This document shows, one piece after another, positions 9,553 to 18,491 of a DNA stretch of 64,000 nucleotides. Location: contig JANYHW010000178.1 of the NCBI GenBank assembly GCA_025358885.1, positions 25,757 through 89,756 on the forward strand, written 5' to 3'. Within the stretch, counting starts at the first letter, position 1. Each line of letters begins with the position of its first letter. The position numbers and the translations under genes are program-made. The notes below the pieces were generated by a model. It was not told where the DNA came from and did no database searches. It was given only the letters and a program-made list of their open reading frames with translations. The DNA is from Cytophagales bacterium. Its GTDB lineage: Bacteria > Bacteroidota > Bacteroidia > Cytophagales > Cyclobacteriaceae.

Positions 9553-10467
9553 TCAAAAAAGGTATTCTCCAATGTGACTGATGGAGAAGAAGAGCCAGAG
9601 GAAGAATGCATTCAGACAGGTGGCAGAAATGAAATTCAGCCACATCGTGTGACTGAAGTCTGCATAATGGGGATTGTGGATGACTTTCATAAACCAGAAG
9701 CCAAAGAACAATACCACCGGGCTCAATGCAGCCATGAATGTCCAGCCATAGCGGATTTCGTAGTAGCTATTGAAATATGCCAGGAACCCTATTGTCGTAA
9801 TTGAGAAGAAAAGCGCGGCAAAATAGAATGTACCGCTGATGCCCAGAATGCGGCTAAGCGTGTTATCGCCGTGGGCCTCATCTTCTTCGTGCTGGTAGAC
9901 TTGCGTCATTGGATAATTCGCCCATAACATCAAACTGGTAAGCAGACCCGGAAGAAGAACCTTCGCCTGCAAGATGTTCTCCAAGTCGTAGTTATTGACC
10001 CCGATGTAGCACATAAGGAAAGTATATAGTCCTTGAAAAAGACCCGTAACAACCCAGCCTATTATTGGGTACTTCTTCAATCGAACAGCTGGATGACTAT
10101 ACGCCTTGGAAACAAGGCCGTAGCCGAGCAACATGCAGGAAAACAATAAGGATACTTCGAGAAATCCCAGCACGATGGCTATTGTATCCAGGCCAATTGA
10201 CATCCAGTACAATCCTTTTGTAACCGGAGGCGGGTTTTTCAGTCCTCCAATACTTTTCTCGTCTTTGTCAAAATAGCTATTGTAGCCGTTGCTTGCCGGG
10301 TAGAGGAAGAAGTGCAGCAGAATAAAGACCCAAAGCAAACTGGATTCACCGAAGTTTGGGGACACCGCCACCGCAAACAGGTATACCGGCAATAGAAAGT
10401 ATGAAAAAGAAAACCGGAGGTGAAGGAATGTAGATTTTGAAAACATCGACTGAAACTTAATCTCCAA
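9553..10467 (-). CDS. UbiA-family prenyltransferase
   Basis: Multiple TM helices; Asp-rich NGYNSYFDKDE and second Asp-rich HEEDEAHGDNTLSRILG motifs. Confidence 0.82.
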   Translation of the reverse strand: MEIKFQSMFSKSTFLHLRFSFSYFLLPVYLFAVAVSPNFGESSLLWVFILLHFFLYPASNGYNSYFDKDEKSIGGLKNPPPVTKGLYWMSIGLDTIAIVLGFLEVSLLFSCMLLGYGLVSKAYSHPAVRLKKYPIIGWVVTGLFQGLYTFLMCYIGVNNYDLENILQAKVLLPGLLTSLMLWANYPMTQVYQHEEDEAHGDNTLSRILGISGTFYFAALFFSITTIGFLAYFNSYYEIRYGWTFMAALSPVVLFFGFWFMKVIHNPHYADFSHTMWLNFISATCLNAFFLWLFFSISHIGEYLF

Positions 10468-10496
10468 AATAATCCTTTTTGAACTATTATTGAGAA

Positions 10497-11603
10497 ATGA
10501 GTTTTATCACTTCCATGGGCACGGCCACACCGCCGCACCAGTTGAGCCAGGCCACCATCGCCGACTTTATGACCAAAGCGATGAAATTAGGCGATGATGA
10601 TGCCCGTAAGCTACGCGTCCTTTTTCGCGCGAGTGGAATTGAAACGCGCCATACCATCCTAGAGGATTATGGCAAAACCGAAGGCTTCCAATTCTATGAA
10701 AACAGTTCAGACTTGGAACCCTTTCCTTCCACGAAACGCCGGCTTGAATTATATCACCGTCACGCGCTTGCGATTAGCCTGGAAGCAGTGCTTAGATGTT
10801 TGTCCCCCCTGACAGACCTCCGGAAGGAATCCATCACGCACCTCATTGTAGTGAGTTGCACGGGCATGTATGCACCAGGACTTGACATTGATCTCGTAAA
10901 GTCACTTGGCCTTAGTCTGCATGTTCAAAGGACGAGCATCAATTTTATGGGTTGTTACGCTGCATTCAATGCATTGAAAATCGCAGACTCAGTATGCGCG
11001 TCACAACCGGAATCGAAAGTGCTGGTGGTGTGCATTGAGTTGTGCACGATTCATTTTCAAAAGGAAAATACAGAGGACAATATGCTGGCGAATGCATTGT
11101 TTGCAGACGGTGCGGCGGCCGTACTGGTCGAGTCTTCGTTGCGACCTGGATTAAATATTCAATTGGAGAGTTTTCACGGTGAGCTTGCCATTGAAGGGGA
11201 GCATGACATGACCTGGACTGTAGGCGATATGGGTTTTGAAATGAGGTTGTCTTCCTACGTACCGGATGTGGTGGGCTCGGGCATCAAAAGCCTGACGCGG
11301 TCCTTGCTTTCCAAGATTCAAACAGACTTCTCTAACATTTCATATTTCGCCATCCATCCGGGAGGCAAAAAAATTCTTGAGGCAATTGAAAGTGAGCTGG
11401 GGCTGACAAAGGAACAAAACCGGTTTGCCTATGAAGTACTGAGGAAGTATGGCAACATGTCTTCTCCCACTGTTCTATTTGTTATTCATGCGCTCATGAA
11501 GTCACTGGGCATGGGCGATGATGGAAAAAGGATTCTCAGTTTTGCCTTCGGTCCGGGACTTACGTTGGAAAGTATGGTGTTGAAAGTTAAAAACAAACCG
11601 TGA
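10497..11603 (+). CDS. Type III polyketide synthase (chalcone/stilbene synthase family)
   Basis: Catalytic Cys in NFMGCYAAFNAL (codon 10953-10955), His in YFAIHPGGKKILEAIE, Asn in YGNMSSPTVLFV. Confidence 0.92.
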   Translation: MSFITSMGTATPPHQLSQATIADFMTKAMKLGDDDARKLRVLFRASGIETRHTILEDYGKTEGFQFYENSSDLEPFPSTKRRLELYHRHALAISLEAVLRCLSPLTDLRKESITHLIVVSCTGMYAPGLDIDLVKSLGLSLHVQRTSINFMGCYAAFNALKIADSVCASQPESKVLVVCIELCTIHFQKENTEDNMLANALFADGAAAVLVESSLRPGLNIQLESFHGELAIEGEHDMTWTVGDMGFEMRLSSYVPDVVGSGIKSLTRSLLSKIQTDFSNISYFAIHPGGKKILEAIESELGLTKEQNRFAYEVLRKYGNMSSPTVLFVIHALMKSLGMGDDGKRILSFAFGPGLTLESMVLKVKNKP

Positions 11604-11658
11604 CCACCTGGGAGTTGTAGTCGAATGTTCAAAGCATAATTCTAAAAATTGAGGGTTT

Positions 11659-12372
11659 ATGACTTCGCGGTTTGCGCAGCGTTCTGGTGAAATCGAGATC
11701 ATGGATGATCTTCAGTGCAATGGCGAAGTGGTTCACCAGACCCTGCGCGAATTGGAATTCATCAACCGGTGGCTGGGTGGAAATGCGGTGACCCTGGAGG
11801 GAATCAGGGAATTAATTAAGGGTCAGGACAAGAAATCATTTGCCATCGCCGATCTGGGTTGCGGTGGCGGAGACATGCTGAAACTGCTTGCGGAGTGGGG
11901 ACGAAAAAGCAATTTGAGTCTTCAACTCACCGGGATTGACGCCAATCCCCACATTATTGAATTCGCCAAAAGCAACTGCAGGGCCTATGGAGAGATTTCA
12001 TTTGAGACATTGGACATATTCTCGCCTGAATTTGAACGACAATCCTATGACATTGTCATGGGCACATTATTTTATCACCACTTTCAAAACGATCGACTGA
12101 TTGAATTTCTCTCGAAGCTCAGGCGACAAGTTCGAGTAGGTCTGGTGGTGAATGACATTCACCGCCATTGGCTGGCGTTTCATTCCATCCGCCTCCTTAC
12201 AAAATTTTTTTCAAAATCCGCGATGGTAAAGGTTGATGCACCCCTGTCTGTATTGCGCGCATTTAAGCGGGGAGAATTGGAAACGATTCTCCACCAGGCA
12301 GCGATATCGCCATTCAGGTTGCACTGGAAATGGGCGTTCCGCTGGCAAGTCGTTTACAGGAAGGGCCCATAA
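11659..12372 (+). CDS. SAM-dependent class I methyltransferase
   Basis: Motif I IADLGCGGGDMLKLLAEWG; GIDANPHIIEFAK; 55 nt downstream of the type III PKS. Confidence 0.87.
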   Translation: MTSRFAQRSGEIEIMDDLQCNGEVVHQTLRELEFINRWLGGNAVTLEGIRELIKGQDKKSFAIADLGCGGGDMLKLLAEWGRKSNLSLQLTGIDANPHIIEFAKSNCRAYGEISFETLDIFSPEFERQSYDIVMGTLFYHHFQNDRLIEFLSKLRRQVRVGLVVNDIHRHWLAFHSIRLLTKFFSKSAMVKVDAPLSVLRAFKRGELETILHQAAISPFRLHWKWAFRWQVVYRKGP

Positions 12373-12427
12373 GCCCGATCTTTGGCACAGTTTTTCGTAA
12401 TTTTGATCTGAGTCAATTAACTCCATT

Positions 12428-12967
12428 ATGAAAACAAAGCTCTTTGCTATATCAATCGTGTTGGTCCTTGCCGGATGTGCTTCTGGTCCTTTTGGAAAGA
12501 AGGTCAACGAGCCCTTCCAGGGATCTGCCTATGAGTCAAACAACCGCTTCTTCCGTGGTACGGGAAAAGGAGAAAGCTCTTCGGATAACATCGCGCGCGG
12601 TAAAGCCGACATTGAAGCAAAATCCGTTCTCGGGAGTCAGGTCAATGTCACCATGAAGCAGGTGGCTGACAACTATCAGGGGCAAACCGAAAATGAACGT
12701 GGCGCCGATGTGGCCGAAAAATTTCAGAGCCTTTCACGTGAAGTGGTGAACACGGATCTGGCCGATCTTAGTAAAATCGGTGAAAAGAAATATTACGATC
12801 AAAAGCAAAACAAGTATACGGTATTCATCGCCTACGAAATCAAGAAGAACGCCATGTTTCGTTATATGAAAAAGCAGGCGAAGACAGACCAAACCATCAA
12901 TGAACGGCAGCAAGATCTTATTCAGAAGATACTGGATGAGGAATTGAAAAAGACGGGAGAGAACTAA
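12428..12967 (+). CDS. LPP20-like lipoprotein
   Basis: Lipobox VLAGC; GTGKGESSSDNIARGKADIEAKSVL; YTVFIAYEIKK tail as in LPP20-like proteins. Confidence 0.65.
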   Translation: MKTKLFAISIVLVLAGCASGPFGKKVNEPFQGSAYESNNRFFRGTGKGESSSDNIARGKADIEAKSVLGSQVNVTMKQVADNYQGQTENERGADVAEKFQSLSREVVNTDLADLSKIGEKKYYDQKQNKYTVFIAYEIKKNAMFRYMKKQAKTDQTINERQQDLIQKILDEELKKTGEN

Positions 12968-12983
12968 TCAATTTAGTTTCAAA

Positions 12984-14048
12984 TTAATTTCCGGCCATCT
13001 TCTCTGCTGTCTCCGCTATCTTCAATTGATTGATGAATTCGTCCACTTCCCCATTCATGATCGCGGGCAGGTTGTGTTGGGTAAACCCAATGCGGTGGTC
13101 GGTTACCCGACTTTGGGGATAGTTGTATGTCCTTATCTTTTCGGAACGGTCACCACTGCGAACCTGTGAACGGCGTGAGGCTCCAATTTCATTGTTTTGC
13201 TTCTCCACTTCCATTTCATAGAGCTTGGCACGCAACATCTGCAAAGCCCTTTCGCGGTTAGCGTGCTGTGATCGCTCCACCTGGCAAGTGATTACAATGC
13301 CGGTCGGCTTGTGCGTCAGCTGTACCTTCGTTTCTACCTTGTTCACATTCTGTCCACCGGCGCCGCTGCTGCGGGCGGTTTGATATTCAAGGTCAGCCGG
13401 ATTAATGGTTACATCCACTTCCTCCGCTTCCGGAAGAACAACAACCGAGGCCGCAGAGGTGTGGACCCTTCCTTGCTGCTCCGTTTCAGGGACTCGCTGC
13501 ACACGGTGTACCCCCGACTCGTATTTGAATATCCCGTACGCCCCTGAACCTTCCACCAGGCTGATCACTTCCTTGTATCCACCGGCCGTGCCCTCTGTCA
13601 CATCCATGACCGTCATCTTTAGTCCCTTGCGGTCACAAAACCTTTGATACATTCGCCACAGGTCTCCAGCAAAAATAGCAGCCTCATCACCGCCCGTTCC
13701 GGCACGTATTTCAAGGATGCAGTTCCTGTCGTCATTGGGGTCTTTGGGCATAAGGAGTTCTTTAATCTCCTCTTCGGCGGCATCTTTTCGTGGATTCAAT
13801 TCGTCCAGCTCCATTTTTGCCAGCTCCCGCATTTCGGGATCTTTCTCCGTCTCCAGGACCTCCTTCGCATGCTCCAGGCCTTCCAGCAAGGTGCGGTAGC
13901 CCTTGTATTTGACGACCACCTTTTCGAGGTCACGGTATTCTTTGCTCAATTGGGCAAATTTCTTCATGTCCGACACTACACCCGGCTGGCTCAGCAACTG
14001 TCCCACTTCCTCAAAGCGATGGTTGATTTCTTCAAGTTTCTCGATCAT
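12984..14048 (-). CDS. prfA: Peptide chain release factor 1
   Basis: GGQ motif [29 protein letters not shown]-1 N- and C-terminal signatures. Confidence 0.97.
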   Translation of the reverse strand: MIEKLEEINHRFEEVGQLLSQPGVVSDMKKFAQLSKEYRDLEKVVVKYKGYRTLLEGLEHAKEVLETEKDPEMRELAKMELDELNPRKDAAEEEIKELLMPKDPNDDRNCILEIRAGTGGDEAAIFAGDLWRMYQRFCDRKGLKMTVMDVTEGTAGGYKEVISLVEGSGAYGIFKYESGVHRVQRVPETEQQGRVHTSAASVVVLPEAEEVDVTINPADLEYQTARSSGAGGQNVNKVETKVQLTHKPTGIVITCQVERSQHANRERALQMLRAKLYEMEVEKQNNEIGASRRSQVRSGDRSEKIRTYNYPQSRVTDHRIGFTQHNLPAIMNGEVDEFINQLKIAETAEKMAGN

Positions 14049-14216
14049 ATTCTAAAAGCGGGGACAAAGTTATAAATTCGAGAGAAGTATTTAGGGGCTT
14101 AGTAGACTAAGGACCTTGGATTAAAGTCCATTTGGAAACAGCCCGATAAACCACGGCCAGGAGACAGTTTGAATGCCACTGATTCGGCAGTAGATTTGAA
14201 AGGAATTTCAATTCCT

Positions 14217-14702
14217 ATGAGAAGACTTCTTATTCTGGCAATCATTGCATGCAGTTGCACAGGGAAACTCAGCGATGAACAACGCCAAAAGCTCCACGAA
14301 GGAATGGCAACCCAGGACATCAAAAGAGTTTCAGAAGCTGATCTGATGGAGGCGGCATGGACGTATGCACGAGCCGTGATAGCCGATGTCGAAAAGGCGG
14401 ACCTCTATTTGCGTTCAAAATCCAAAATCGATTCCATTGCCGCGGCGCGTCATGTCCGGATCTATTCCCTGATCCCCGCTGACTCAGCCCTGAGAGAAAT
14501 TGAGAGACAGTTGGTGGATGCATACATCACCGGGGCAGATGTGGGAAGCGTAGGCGACAACATTCAGAAAGTGGGCGAAGATTCACTTCTGTTCACCAAA
14601 CCAGTATTCAGTAATCATCCCGATGGATCTCAGCAGTTCAGTCATGCCATTGGAATCAAGATGGCGAGAAAGACAATTGTGCTTTCCATGCCCACACCCT
14701 GA
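14217..14702 (+). CDS. Hypothetical lipoprotein, DUF3365-like
   Basis: MRRLLILAIIACSC lipobox; RIYSLIPADSALREIERQLVDAY tail; annotation by resemblance only. Confidence 0.5.
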   Translation: MRRLLILAIIACSCTGKLSDEQRQKLHEGMATQDIKRVSEADLMEAAWTYARAVIADVEKADLYLRSKSKIDSIAAARHVRIYSLIPADSALREIERQLVDAYITGADVGSVGDNIQKVGEDSLLFTKPVFSNHPDGSQQFSHAIGIKMARKTIVLSMPTP

Positions 14703-14723
14703 CCTTTATCCTGCCATTCATCC

Positions 14724-17700
14724 ATGACCACACCCACATCCTGGCAGCTCTGGATAGACACCGGGGGCACTTTTACCGATTGCATTGCCCGCAATCCTGC
14801 GGGTGAATTGAAGAGACTAAAGGTACTTAGTAGTAGTGTCCTTCGTGGAATGACGGTCAGCCGAATCGGTGACCGTATTATTCAGGCTGATATACTGTGG
14901 CCGGTGACGCAGGACATATTCAGAGGCTTTGAATTTCGCCTTGTTGGAAAATCTTTAGCCTGTAATATCGAAAGGGTTGACCTCGACAAAAATTACATTC
15001 ATCTTCAACAGTCGATGCCCTACGACATAGAGGGTGTTGCATTTGAAATAACTTCCCATGAAGAGGTGCCCGTGCTTGCCGCCCGGTTGCTCACGGCCAC
15101 TCCCCTGCACAAACTCTTCCCTCCGCTTGAAATGAAATTGGGTTCCACCCGGGGCACCAATGCCATCCTTGAACGCAAGGGTGCCAGAACTGCATTTCTG
15201 GTCACCAAAGGATTCAAGGACTTGCTGCTCATTGGCAACCAACAACGACACAATCTATTTGCGCTTCAGGTTATAAAACCCATTCCCTTGTATGATTTGG
15301 TACTGGAAGTCGATGAGCGAATTGAAGCTGATGGAAAAATTCTGCATCCATTGACAGACTCCACCATCGGGCAATTGGTAAAAGAATTAAGAAAAAGAAA
15401 AATAGAATCCATTGCCATCGCGCTGTTGAATAGTTATAAAAATCCACTGCATGAAAAGGCGTTGGCAAGTGGTCTCGCTGCTCATGGCTTCCATCACATT
15501 TCGATTTCTTCTGAACTTTCTTCACAAATCAAGATCCTGCCGCGTGCAGAAACTGCTGTTGCCAATGCCTACCTGGATCCTATTATCCGCACCTATGTAT
15601 CCGGCATCCAACATGGGCTTTCCGGTGCCGGTTTAAAGGTGATGACCAGCGCAGGAAGCCTTGTGCGGTCGGATTCATTTTTTCCAAAAGACAGCCTGCT
15701 CAGTGGCCCTGCGGGCGGCGTGGTGGGTGCAGCACACCAGGCAAAGCAATCAGGAATTAACAAGATTATTGGTTTCGATATGGGAGGCACCAGCACCGAT
15801 GTTTCGCTATTTGATGATCGCTTTGATTACCGGTTTGAATCACGTGTCGGCAATTTCAAAATTCTTTCACCTTCCCTTGCCATTGAAACCATCGCCGCCG
15901 GAGGTGGATCCATTTGTGATTTTGATGGTCATCGATTTATCGTCGGGCCGCACAGTGCCGGAGCATCCCCGGGTCCGGCTTGTTATGGTGCCGGTGGACC
16001 GCTTACCATTACGGATGTGAATGTATTACTCGGTCGCGTGGATCCTGAATATTTTGCCATTCCTATAGATGTGCAAAAATCCAGTGATGCACTTCAGCTT
16101 TTGTTAAAGAAAGTAAAAAAGTTGACAGGCCTAACCTCTGTGGCCTCAACGGTCCTGAACTCATTAATCCAAATTGCCAATGAGAAGATGGCAGAGGCCA
16201 TCAAGAAGATCTCGGTTCAGCAAGGCCACGACCCGAGGGCATTCACCTTGTTAAGTTTTGGTGGGGCCGGCGGTCAGCATGCTTGCGCACTGGCTGAAAT
16301 ACTTGATATGAAGCAGGTGCTGGTACCCTATGATGCAGGCCTCCTCAGTGCTCATGGGATAGGGCATGCTTCCATTGAACGTTTCGAAGAAAAATTGATC
16401 CTTCAATCATGGAAAATATTTTCATTGGATTTGACCAAGGAGTTACAGGCACTTTTTAACCATGCGAAATCCAGGTTGCTGGCTGAAAATATTCCTGGCA
16501 GCGAAATTCAATGGAAAAAATCACTGCTGTTTCTCCGCTTTGCAGGACAGGACAGTTCGCTGGAAATCGAATATACCCGGGGCTTGTCCGTGCTGAATGA
16601 ATTCAGAAAAAAGTATGTCTCCATTTTTGGCCACTGGATTGAGCGCGAAGTGGAAGTTGAGTCAGTAAAAATCATCGCTTCTATTGAGCCACAGGTGACA
16701 AGAAGGTCAAGTACCCCGATAAAAAAGTACAGGCCTATCCCTGACAAATCAATGTGGATCACCTCTCATGGGAGCAGGAAGAAAGGGAATGTGTATCGGT
16801 GGGAAGAACTGAGGGCGGGAGCAGAAATTGCGGGTCCTTCATTGGTGATCAGCGGAAATTCCACAACGTATGTGGAGCAACACTGGAGATTAGCTCTTGA
16901 CGCATCAAACAATGCACACCTTATCAGGGAACAAAAGCGGCGAGTCAATACCAAACATAGCAAAGCCGCATTGCTCGAGTTATTCACGAATCGCTTCACC
17001 GCTCTTGCCCAGGAAATGGGAGCGCTTTTGCAACGAACTTCCTTTTCTGTTAATGTAAAGGAGCGATTGGATTTTTCCTGTGCGGTGCTGGACCCTGATG
17101 GCTTTCTTGTGGTAAACGCGCCGCACATTCCGGTCCACCTGGGCAGCCTTGGTGTTTGCGTGCGCGAAGTACGCAAGGAAATTGAAATGAAAGCAGGGGA
17201 TGTCATAGTAACCAACCATCCGGCGTTCGGGGGATCACATCTCCCGGATGTTACCTTGATCAAGCCGGTGTACTTTAAGAAGAAGTTGATAGGATACGTG
17301 GCCAACCGCGCGCATCATGCCGAAATCGGTGGAAAAAAACCTGGCTCCATGCCGGCCGATGCTGCCACATTGGAGGAAGAGGGTGTCATTATTGCACCTG
17401 TGTATCTTGTAAGGCGCGGTGTTGCCCAATGGGATAACCTACGGGACATTTTGCAGAATACTAAGTATCCTACAAGATCGCTGGAGGAGAATCTCGCCGA
17501 CCTAAATGCCGCCCTTGCTGCTGTAAATCTTGGGGAATACGGACTCCAGGAGCTCTGTCAATTGCATGGAGACAAGACCGTAGTTCTGCATATGCGGGCA
17601 TTGAGGGAATATGCTGCTTCACTGTTGAAGACAAAAATCAAATCACTCTCAAAGAATTCATTTGATGCAATTGAGAGACTGGATGATGGATCTGTTCTCC

Positions 17701-18479
17701 GTGTGAGCATTACCCGGAAGCGCGACCGATTGAAGTTTGATTTTACCGGGTCAGCCCCAAAACATCCCGGAAATCTGAATGCCACGAAAGCCATTGTTCA
17801 AAGTGTTGTGCTGTATTCCCTGAGGCTACTTGTCGACCATCCATTGCCCATGAATGAAGGGTTGATGGAGCCAGTAGAAATCATTTTACCCAATGGACTC
17901 CTCAACCCGGATTTTACAATGACTCCATTACCCGCGGTCGTCGGAGGCAATACGGAAGTAAGTCAAAGGTTGACAGACACCATCCTGAAAGCATTGGGCT
18001 TAGTTGCTTGCAGTCAGGGAACGATGAACAATTTCCTGTTTGGCAGCGAGAAGTTTGGATACTATGAAACCATTTGCGGGGGCACCGGCGCCGGGAAAGG
18101 ATTTAATGGCACCGATGCTGTCCATCAACACATGACAAACACGCGAATAACCGACCCTGAGATCATGGAACTCCGCTACCCTGTTCGGCTCAACCGGTTT
18201 GAGATACGCAAAGGATCCGGAGGTAAAGGCAAATGGCATGGCGGAGAAGGGATCGAGCGTGAGATATTATTTAAAGAACAACTGGAGATCAACCTGCTTA
18301 CGCAACACCGAAAGGAAAAACCTTATGGAATGAATGGTGGGGGTCCCGGGAAAGTTGGTGAGCAGATCATCATGCGCAAGAATGGCAAGAAGGAAACATT
18401 GAAAGGAATGGATAGCGGCACCGTAAATCCTGAAGACAGGTTGATTATCAAAACACCCGGGGGTGGAGGGTGGGGTTAG
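14724..18479 (+). CDS. Hydantoinase A/B fusion, 5-oxoprolinase-like
   Basis: HyuA: WIDTGGTFTDCIARNP, GTNAILERKG, GFDMGGTSTDVSLFD; HyuB: VNVKERLDFSCAVLD, NHPAFGGSHLPDVTLIKPV, GMNGGGPGKVGE. Confidence 0.92.
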   Translation: MTTPTSWQLWIDTGGTFTDCIARNPAGELKRLKVLSSSVLRGMTVSRIGDRIIQADILWPVTQDIFRGFEFRLVGKSLACNIERVDLDKNYIHLQQSMPYDIEGVAFEITSHEEVPVLAARLLTATPLHKLFPPLEMKLGSTRGTNAILERKGARTAFLVTKGFKDLLLIGNQQRHNLFALQVIKPIPLYDLVLEVDERIEADGKILHPLTDSTIGQLVKELRKRKIESIAIALLNSYKNPLHEKALASGLAAHGFHHISISSELSSQIKILPRAETAVANAYLDPIIRTYVSGIQHGLSGAGLKVMTSAGSLVRSDSFFPKDSLLSGPAGGVVGAAHQAKQSGINKIIGFDMGGTSTDVSLFDDRFDYRFESRVGNFKILSPSLAIETIAAGGGSICDFDGHRFIVGPHSAGASPGPACYGAGGPLTITDVNVLLGRVDPEYFAIPIDVQKSSDALQLLLKKVKKLTGLTSVASTVLNSLIQIANEKMAEAIKKISVQQGHDPRAFTLLSFGGAGGQHACALAEILDMKQVLVPYDAGLLSAHGIGHASIERFEEKLILQSWKIFSLDLTKELQALFNHAKSRLLAENIPGSEIQWKKSLLFLRFAGQDSSLEIEYTRGLSVLNEFRKKYVSIFGHWIEREVEVESVKIIASIEPQVTRRSSTPIKKYRPIPDKSMWITSHGSRKKGNVYRWEELRAGAEIAGPSLVISGNSTTYVEQHWRLALDASNNAHLIREQKRRVNTKHSKAALLELFTNRFTALAQEMGALLQRTSFSVNVKERLDFSCAVLDPDGFLVVNAPHIPVHLGSLGVCVREVRKEIEMKAGDVIVTNHPAFGGSHLPDVTLIKPVYFKKKLIGYVANRAHHAEIGGKKPGSMPADAATLEEEGVIIAPVYLVRRGVAQWDNLRDILQNTKYPTRSLEENLADLNAALAAVNLGEYGLQELCQLHGDKTVVLHMRALREYAASLLKTKIKSLSKNSFDAIERLDDGSVLRVSITRKRDRLKFDFTGSAPKHPGNLNATKAIVQSVVLYSLRLLVDHPLPMNEGLMEPVEIILPNGLLNPDFTMTPLPAVVGGNTEVSQRLTDTILKALGLVACSQGTMNNFLFGSEKFGYYETICGGTGAGKGFNGTDAVHQHMTNTRITDPEIMELRYPVRLNRFEIRKGSGGKGKWHGGEGIEREILFKEQLEINLLTQHRKEKPYGMNGGGPGKVGEQIIMRKNGKKETLKGMDSGTVNPEDRLIIKTPGGGGWG

Positions 18480-18491
18480 CAACGGCAAACT

